Assembly: GCA_026785875.1 (NCBI GenBank)
Contig: JAJAZF010000078.1
Coordinates: forward strand, 1 to 5,955
Direction of reading: 5' to 3'
DNA length: 5,955 bases
Source of the DNA: Chamaesiphon sp.
GTDB taxonomy: Bacteria > Cyanobacteriota > Cyanobacteriia > Cyanobacteriales > Chamaesiphonaceae
The notes under the pieces: model-generated
What the model saw: the letters and a program-made list of their open reading frames with translations, nothing else
Databases searched by the model: none
Told to the model about the DNA's origin: nothing
Shown: piece by piece, positions 1-4,685 of the stretch
Numbering within the stretch: the stretch's first letter is position 1
Layout: each line of letters starts with the position of its first letter
Program-made: the position numbers and the translations under genes

Positions 1-328
1 GATCGATCTCGCTGCTCGGAGCGGTTGCATCTTAGGAACATAGCCAGCTCGGACATCTTTTTGTTCTCTATCTAATGGTTCGAGCTAGATCGGTAGATCG
101 AATGATGACCGATCGAAATCGGACTCGTATCATTATATAAATGAGTTGAAAAGATTGTAGCTTTCTGGCACTGATTCGATCGATTGATGATGACTAGTGC
201 TGATGATATTAGTGATTTCCCGCAGTCAGAGGCTACTTGTGATGAGCGTAGTCGAATTACGCCAAATCGGTAATCTCGCTAAATTAATTCAACTTTTATT
301 CATTACTTTAAATCCACGGACTACTGCC
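1..328. other. left-edge leader region with no supported gene
   Basis: No convincing gene is visible. Plus-strand frames open at the left edge stop within the first 75 bases (for example TAG at 33-35 and 41-43, TAA at 73-75), so the 3' tail of an upstream gene could end here, but nothing identifies it. Short minus-strand frames starting near 30 and 55 run off the left edge and are equally unsupported. The open frame ahead of the CAAD gene from 197 to 328 encodes a hydrophobic, arginine-containing stretch that does not resemble the acidic protein that follows, so I treat it as leader. Confidence 0.4.
113..141 (+). promoter_or_regulatory. candidate sigma70-type promoter upstream of the CAAD-domain gene
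   Basis: A -35-like hexamer TCGAAA (113-118, 4 of 6 to TTGACA) and a -10-like hexamer TATAAA (136-141, 5 of 6 to TATAAT) are separated by exactly 17 bp. Transcription would start near 148, leaving a leader of about 180 nt before the preferred ATG at 329. This is the best match I could find by eye in 1-328. The area is AT-rich, so a chance match is quite possible. Confidence 0.3.
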
Positions 329-1117
329 ATGAAAACCGAGATTGCACTGCATGAAATTATGAGAATTGATGAGTATGCCGAAGCAGAAGCGGAAACCATT
401 TCAGCAGCTAGTCCCACTCCTGCTGATGCGATGAAGCATGGAGAATCTCCAACTGACTTGGTAGATAATTCCGCTTCTGCTGAAGCGGTAATCGTAGAGG
501 AATCGCCAACGTCTGTAGACACTCCTGCTGAAACCATTATGAATTACGATGAATCGCCCATTGAGTCGGCAGATATTCCTGCTGAAACCACTATGAGTTA
601 TGACGAATCGACAGCTATTTCCACAGATAGTCCGGTGACTGAACCCGTGATGAGTGATAACGAATCACCAGCCATGTCCGTCGAGACTCCTGCTGAAACC
701 GTGATGAATTACGACGAAACTCCAGCCATTTTAGGAGATATTCCGGCTAATGAACCGATGTTGAATAACGAGCAATCGACAGTTGAGTCAGCAGAAGAAC
801 TGTGGGTAACGGTTCAAACCAGAACGGCAGGATTTTTTGAAGAAACGGTATCAACCATTGGGACGTTCTTCAAAAATAATCGGCAGCTTCTGACGATTCT
901 AGGCGTAGCTTTTATCGCTATTCTTGGAGCTAAACTGATGTTTGCGGGATTGAATGCGATCGATGATATCCCACTGGTAACACCACTACTCAAACTAATT
1001 GGTTTAGTATACGTAGTTCGGTTTGTTTGGCGTTACTTGCTCCGCGAACAAGATCGTCACGAATTAGTTGAAAATATTAACCGCACCAAAGCGGAAGTAT
1101 TAGGCAGTCAGAATTAA
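329..1117 (+). CDS. CAAD (CURT1-like) domain membrane protein with acidic tandem-repeat N-terminus
   Basis: The 262-aa product has two parts. Residues about 40-148 form an acidic, probably disordered region of six imperfect repeats of 17-19 residues, with consensus near ESPxxSxDxPAETxMNYDE. Residues about 159-262 resemble a CAAD domain: an amphipathic start (AGFFEETVSTIGTFFKNNRQ), a first membrane segment (about 187-205, LLTILGVAFIAILGAKLMF), a short loop, a second membrane segment (about 217-236) and a charged tail ending EVLGSQN. CAAD domains anchor some cyanobacterial aminoacyl-tRNA synthetases to thylakoids and are related to the CURT1 thylakoid-curvature proteins; no synthetase part is present here. 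Thylakoid location and a membrane-shaping or tethering role are inferences. I chose ATG 329 because upstream residues (ATG 197, 203 or 242 in frame) look unlike the family and no ribosome site favours them. The gene converges on the histidine kinase. Confidence 0.75.
   Translation: MKTEIALHEIMRIDEYAEAEAETISAASPTPADAMKHGESPTDLVDNSASAEAVIVEESPTSVDTPAETIMNYDESPIESADIPAETTMSYDESTAISTDSPVTEPVMSDNESPAMSVETPAETVMNYDETPAILGDIPANEPMLNNEQSTVESAEELWVTVQTRTAGFFEETVSTIGTFFKNNRQLLTILGVAFIAILGAKLMFAGLNAIDDIPLVTPLLKLIGLVYVVRFVWRYLLREQDRHELVENINRTKAEVLGSQN
446..772 (+). repeat. in-frame tandem repeats coding for an acidic 17-19-residue unit
   Basis: Six imperfect units encode, in order, segments starting SPTDLVDN, SPTSVDTP, SPIESADI, STAISTDS, SPAMSVET and TPAILGDI. 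Most end in (N/S)(Y/D)(D/N)E or NNE. Units 2, 3 and 5 are closest to one another and share PAET-x-M-(N/S)-Y-DE. Unit length varies between 17 and 19 residues, always in whole codons, so the reading frame is kept. The divergence suggests an old expansion under protein-level constraint rather than recent slippage. Confidence 0.8.
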
Positions 1118-1172
1118 GAAAGTCTGGAACCAAATCGGATTTTAGAGTCAGCTAGACTTAGGGTGAAGTTGA

Positions 1173-1297
1173 TTTACCCCCCCAACCCCCCCTTATCAAG
1201 GGGGGGATTTTGCGATCTTGCTCCCTCCCCTTATCAAGGGGGGCTTTTCCAATCTTGCTCCCTCCCCTTTACAAGGGGAGGGTTGGGGTGGGGTAAA
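1173..1297. repeat. 125-bp C/G-rich inverted-repeat element in the convergent intergenic space
   Basis: The ends are inverted repeats: 1173-1194 (TTTA, C7, AA, C7, TT) matches the reverse complement of 1273-1297 apart from three single-base gaps. Inside are three hairpins: 1186-1206 (9-bp perfect arms, loop ATC), 1227-1241 (6-bp perfect arms, loop ATC) and 1260-1282 (10-bp perfect arms, loop TAC). Hairpins two and three are each preceded by ATCTTGCTCCCTCCCC, giving a tandem period of about 37-38 bp. C/G-rich palindromes of this style are common between cyanobacterial genes. No transposase is present. It is probably a non-autonomous repeat, and could also act as a transcription barrier between the two converging genes. 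Confidence 0.75.
1186..1210 (+). terminator. possible intrinsic terminator for the CAAD-domain gene
   Basis: A very GC-rich 9-bp perfect stem (C7TT / AAG7, loop ATC) is followed at once by ATTTT. It lies about 70 bp past the stop codon of the CAAD gene. The T-tract is short, so termination is plausible but not certain. The hairpin is also part of the larger repeat element. Confidence 0.4.
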
Positions 1298-1310
1298 GAT
1301 CTCCGCTAGA

Positions 1311-4300
1311 TTATAATTTCTCAGCCTTGAGCCAAGTAAAACAGAAACGGGCACCGATGTCTGTCTCATCCAACCAGATTTCACCGCCTTCGCCTTCGAC
1401 AATTTTTTTGACTAGTGCTAAACCAATTCCGGTATTTTCATTTGAGCTGCTGGGTTTTAGCGTCTGAAAAATCTCAAAGATCCGGTCTCTAGCTGCTCCT
1501 GCGGGAATCCCTGGGCCATCATCAGCGATCGAGAATTGATAACGATCTCCCACATCCTTAGCAGTAATTTCGATTCTACCATCGGCTCGGTCGTGATGCT
1601 TGATGGCATTACTGAGGAGATTGGCAAAGATCTGGCTCAGTAAGATCCGTTTGGTGTCCAAAGTTGGTAACGGTGGCAAGATTTGAATCTGAAAAGTTGG
1701 TGGTACGATCAGCGAATCGATCGTTTCGGTCAGCAGTTGGGAGACATCGACGGTTTCGATGGCGAGTTCTTGTCGTCCGACGCGTGAATAGTGCAATAGT
1801 CCATCAATTAGCGCGTCCATGCGTTTGACGCGTTGGCGCAATAGTTGAAACTGTTGTCTATCGCCATCTAAAATTCGATCGCCGAGATCTTCTTCGATCC
1901 ATTCTGATAAATTGGCAATCGCTCTCAAGGGAGCTTTGAGATCGTGGGAAACTATGTAACCAAAGGAACTAAGTTCTTCATTTCGGTCTTTTAACTGTTG
2001 TTGTGCAAACATCAGCGAATGATTGAGATGTTGGAGATCGTCAGTTTGGATTTGATTGAATAGTTCCAATTGTTTGCGATCGGTGATATCTTCGATCGCA
2101 CAGAGAAAATATTGGGGCGTACCCATTTGTCCAGCGGTAGTTACATTCCTGACGACAGAGGCGGTGAGATCGATCCAGACATGGTGCCCTTGTTTGTGAA
2201 TACAACGTTTTTCTAGGGTGCCTTCGTCGATCTCACCACTTAATAATTGCTCGATAAAAGCCGCATCCTGAGCTAGATCTGCGGGTTCGGTAATTGCCTG
2301 AAAAGTCGTTGCTAAGAGTTCTGCTTTGCTATAACCCATAATTTCGCAAAATTTCCGATTTACTTGCAACCAAGTGCCATCCAGGGCGACATGACAAAAT
2401 CCCATCGGGATCTCCTCGAAAGTATGGCGAAATAGTTCTTCACTGGCTTGGAGGGCACTCTCTGCGTGCTTACGAGTAGTGACATCGCGAGAAACCGACA
2501 AAATTTGGTCGATCTTACCGTCTGCATCGAGGATACTCGTGACAACTACTTCCCACCATTTCGGTGTGCCTTTGAAGGTAGCACAATAACCGTCGAACCT
2601 ACCGACTCCACCAGCTAGAGCTGTTGCAAAAGCACCAGCGGCGGATTCACCCTCACTAGTTTGCCATAATTCCAGCCATTGAGTATTGGCGATAGTGGCA
2701 AAGTCGTCGATTTCCATCAATGCTTGTCCGCCATCGTTCATATACAGCAGACGACCTTCTAAGTTCATCACCTTGATACAATCTTGATTGCTCTCAAGTA
2801 CCCGACGAATAAATTCCTCACTGCGGCAGAGTGCTGCTTCCTTCTGCTTGCGATCGGTAACATCGTAGACTAACCCTGAGAACCATTCAAGATTACCCTG
2901 TTCGTCGTAATGCGCTCCGCCGACTACCTCGATCCAGCGGATTTGTCCATCGCGCCAGATAATTCGATATTCATTCCGATATTCGGATGATTTGCGATCG
3001 AGTGTTTCCTGCAATTTAGCTTCAGCTTGGACTCGATCTTCAGGATGCACCCGATCGAACCATTCACTGTATACTTGTGTTGTACTGCCAGGTTCATAGT
3101 CGAACAATGCTTGAAACTCTGGTGTCCAGTGGACTTTTTGGGTGAGGATATTCAAATGCCAAGCACCTGCTTGGGCTAGTTGCATTGCAGTTGCTAGACG
3201 TTCGTTGTAGAGTTGGGTGCGGAGGCGTTCGGTTTCGGCTTGCTCGATCTGAGTGCGATCGCGTCCTTCAGGAATAATCAGGATGACTTCGCCCAGATCG
3301 TTACGAATCGGCGTGAGTGAAAAATCGATCGGTACCAGCCGATTCCCCGCGCCCATCAATTCCACTTCATAGCGGATAAACTCTCCCTGTGCCGCCCGCG
3401 CGATCGATTCTTGTAACTGCTGTTGGACTGCTGGCGAATAACTCCAACATGGAGCTTCCCACAGGGGGCAACCGCTCCAGTTACTATCGTCTTCTATACC
3501 CGCAAATCTTACAGCGGTGCGATTCATCTCGACGATCGATCCGTCAGGTTTTAATAATCCAATCAACCCAAACGTGCCATCGAAGATCGCCCGAAACTTT
3601 TGTTCGCTCTGCTGAAGCTCGGAGATGGCTTGTTTGTTACCAGTAATGTCTTGCATCAACGCCACTGCTCCCAGCTTTTCACCTGTAGAGCTATAAATTG
3701 GCGTAGCATTAGCTAGGAGCGATCGAGTGATGCCTTGGTTCGGCTTAATCGTCATTTCTTGATTGACTACTGATTCTCCTTGGAGAGCGCGAAATAGCGG
3801 GATCTCTGGCTTGGTGAGAGTCCTGCTGCCGTCGCCATCGTAGAGATCGTAATATCTAGCCCATTCTTCCGGCTCCAGCGGTTCGGGGGGCAAACCGTGA
3901 AATACTTGCGCCATCCGGTTGAATAACACCAACTGTCCATCAGCATCACAAGCAACAATCCCGTCGGAAGCACAAGCGAGTAAAGCGTCCAGAAATTTGG
4001 TAGATTGTGGGCGACCTGGGATTGCTGCCTCACTACCCAATCGGATCGCCGTACCAATCCAGAGCGTCTGCCCCACTTCATCGCGATCTGGCTCAATTTC
4101 GAGTTTAAACCACTCCCAATCCCCTAACCTACTTTTTAGTCGAAGTTTGATTTCTAACGGCTGCTGTGACCTGCTAGCCTCCTCCCAGGAGGATGAAAAG
4201 CGATCGCTTTCTGCCTCATGTAAAATTTCCGCAAAGCTCCCGAGATGATGGCGATCGTCAGACTCCCCCAGATATTCGCACCATCGCTGATTGACGGCTA

Positions 4301-4403
4301 GAATTTCGCCGCGCTCGGTCATCAACCAAGCCAATTGAGGAATGCGTTCCAATAGCTTTTGACAAACATTTGAGTGCAAAAAAGTCTGTTGATTTACTGT
4401 CAT
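1311..4403 (-). CDS. soluble multi-PAS sensor histidine kinase (six PAS domains, HisKA, HATPase_c)
   Basis: This 1030-aa sensor kinase would autophosphorylate on a histidine in response to signals bound or sensed by its PAS domains, then pass the phosphate to a response regulator. Predicted PAS/PAC domains lie at about 13-121, 136-256, 267-385, 402-518, 528-646 and 655-778; several end in the typical DITDRKQ or DVTDRKQ motif. A coiled-coil linker (about 780-812) leads to a Cph1-like dimerisation domain with the H-box SHDLKAPLRAI (phospho-acceptor His820). The ATPase domain has the N-box NLLSNAIKHHD (Asn932), G1 DDGPGI (Asp961/Asp962), F-box IFEIF and G2 TGIGLALV (from Thr991), so all catalytic boxes are intact. 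No signal peptide or membrane segment is visible, so it is probably cytoplasmic. No receiver domain is attached and no regulator gene adjoins it. The start is well bounded because an in-frame TAG directly precedes the ATG. The signal sensed is unknown. Confidence 0.93.
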   Translation of the reverse strand: MTVNQQTFLHSNVCQKLLERIPQLAWLMTERGEILAVNQRWCEYLGESDDRHHLGSFAEILHEAESDRFSSSWEEASRSQQPLEIKLRLKSRLGDWEWFKLEIEPDRDEVGQTLWIGTAIRLGSEAAIPGRPQSTKFLDALLACASDGIVACDADGQLVLFNRMAQVFHGLPPEPLEPEEWARYYDLYDGDGSRTLTKPEIPLFRALQGESVVNQEMTIKPNQGITRSLLANATPIYSSTGEKLGAVALMQDITGNKQAISELQQSEQKFRAIFDGTFGLIGLLKPDGSIVEMNRTAVRFAGIEDDSNWSGCPLWEAPCWSYSPAVQQQLQESIARAAQGEFIRYEVELMGAGNRLVPIDFSLTPIRNDLGEVILIIPEGRDRTQIEQAETERLRTQLYNERLATAMQLAQAGAWHLNILTQKVHWTPEFQALFDYEPGSTTQVYSEWFDRVHPEDRVQAEAKLQETLDRKSSEYRNEYRIIWRDGQIRWIEVVGGAHYDEQGNLEWFSGLVYDVTDRKQKEAALCRSEEFIRRVLESNQDCIKVMNLEGRLLYMNDGGQALMEIDDFATIANTQWLELWQTSEGESAAGAFATALAGGVGRFDGYCATFKGTPKWWEVVVTSILDADGKIDQILSVSRDVTTRKHAESALQASEELFRHTFEEIPMGFCHVALDGTWLQVNRKFCEIMGYSKAELLATTFQAITEPADLAQDAAFIEQLLSGEIDEGTLEKRCIHKQGHHVWIDLTASVVRNVTTAGQMGTPQYFLCAIEDITDRKQLELFNQIQTDDLQHLNHSLMFAQQQLKDRNEELSSFGYIVSHDLKAPLRAIANLSEWIEEDLGDRILDGDRQQFQLLRQRVKRMDALIDGLLHYSRVGRQELAIETVDVSQLLTETIDSLIVPPTFQIQILPPLPTLDTKRILLSQIFANLLSNAIKHHDRADGRIEITAKDVGDRYQFSIADDGPGIPAGAARDRIFEIFQTLKPSSSNENTGIGLALVKKIVEGEGGEIWLDETDIGARFCFTWLKAEKL

Positions 4404-4453
4404 CTAGAGTCAAATACTAGAATAATTCCAATCTAACCTAGCACATTCTTACC

Positions 4454-4656
4454 TGAGAGGGTGTCTAAAAAGTTTTATTTGTGCGATCTACTTAGGTAGT
4501 CGATCCCCCTAAATCCCCCTTAAAAAGGGGGACTAAGAGTCTCAAAGCCCCCTGCTTTGTGCGCTTTCATGGACGGGAAACCCGTCCGACGCGCATCCGC
4601 TTTTTAAGGGGGGTTAGGGGGATCTTCTATTTGGTTGCTTTTCAGACACCCTCTCA
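4454..4656. mobile_element. MITE-like element with 19-bp terminal inverted repeats
   Basis: The left end TGAGAGGGTGTCTAAAAAG (4454-4472) pairs with the right end CTTTTCAGACACCCTCTCA (4638-4656) with one mismatch. At about 200 bp with no coding capacity, it fits a miniature inverted-repeat transposable element mobilised by a transposase elsewhere. I could not assign a family, and no clear target-site duplication is visible. It lies between the MltA-like gene and the histidine kinase, both on the minus strand, and ends only 50 bp before the kinase start codon. Confidence 0.75.
4502..4624. repeat. nested inverted repeat inside the MITE-like element
   Basis: The arm 4502-4527 (GATCCCCCTAA then TCCCCCTTAAAAAG) matches the reverse complement of 4600-4624 except for one gap and one mismatch. 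Between the arms are a hairpin at 4543-4559 (CAAAGC / GCTTTG, 5-nt loop), a perfect 7-bp hairpin at 4571-4587 (GGACGGG AAA CCCGTCC) and a flanking TGCGC / GCGCA pair (4560-4564, 4591-4595). The inner arms are centred about 8 bp away from the centre of the outer ends, so the inner part may be a separate repeat that inserted into, or was captured by, the outer element. Read on either strand it could fold strongly and end transcription coming from the MltA-like gene. Confidence 0.7.
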
Positions 4657-4674
4657 ACTGTCAACTGTCAACTG
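4654..4674 (+). repeat. heptanucleotide tandem repeat (TCAACTG)x3
   Basis: Three perfect copies of a 7-bp unit overlap the right end of the MITE-like element by three bases and stop 11 bp from the stop codon of the MltA-like gene. The unit is the reverse complement, in another phase, of the GACAGTT repeat at 5749-5781. Short heptanucleotide tandem repeats (STRR type) are known from filamentous cyanobacteria; whether this unit is a named class cannot be told here. Confidence 0.85.
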
Positions 4675-4685
4675 AATGAACTGTT

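Noticed and set aside
1186..1282. A CRISPR-like array formed by the repeated palindromes
   Set aside because: The repeats are G/C-run palindromes with similar, not unique, spacers; there are only three units and no cas genes.
1196..1402. A 68-codon minus-strand open frame over the end of the kinase gene
   Set aside because: It lies out of frame over the kinase C-terminus and the C/G-rich repeat; its Pro/Gly-rich end merely reflects the repeat.
1877..1900. Out-of-frame open frames across the kinase (for example 2360-2545, 3389-3646, 3767-4096, 3919-4248) as separate genes
   Set aside because: They are fully inside a kinase gene with intact domains from start to end, and their products show no recognisable domain.
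3818..3853. An EF-hand-like calcium loop in PAS domain 2 (DLYDGDGSRTLTKPE)
   Set aside because: The segment fits the usual PAS variant loop before PLFRALQGE, and the spacing of acidic residues does not follow a full EF-hand loop.
4419..4447. A possible kinase promoter with TATTCT on the minus strand
   Set aside because: The hexamer 17 bp upstream is AATGTG, which does not resemble a -35 box; the match is too weak to annotate.
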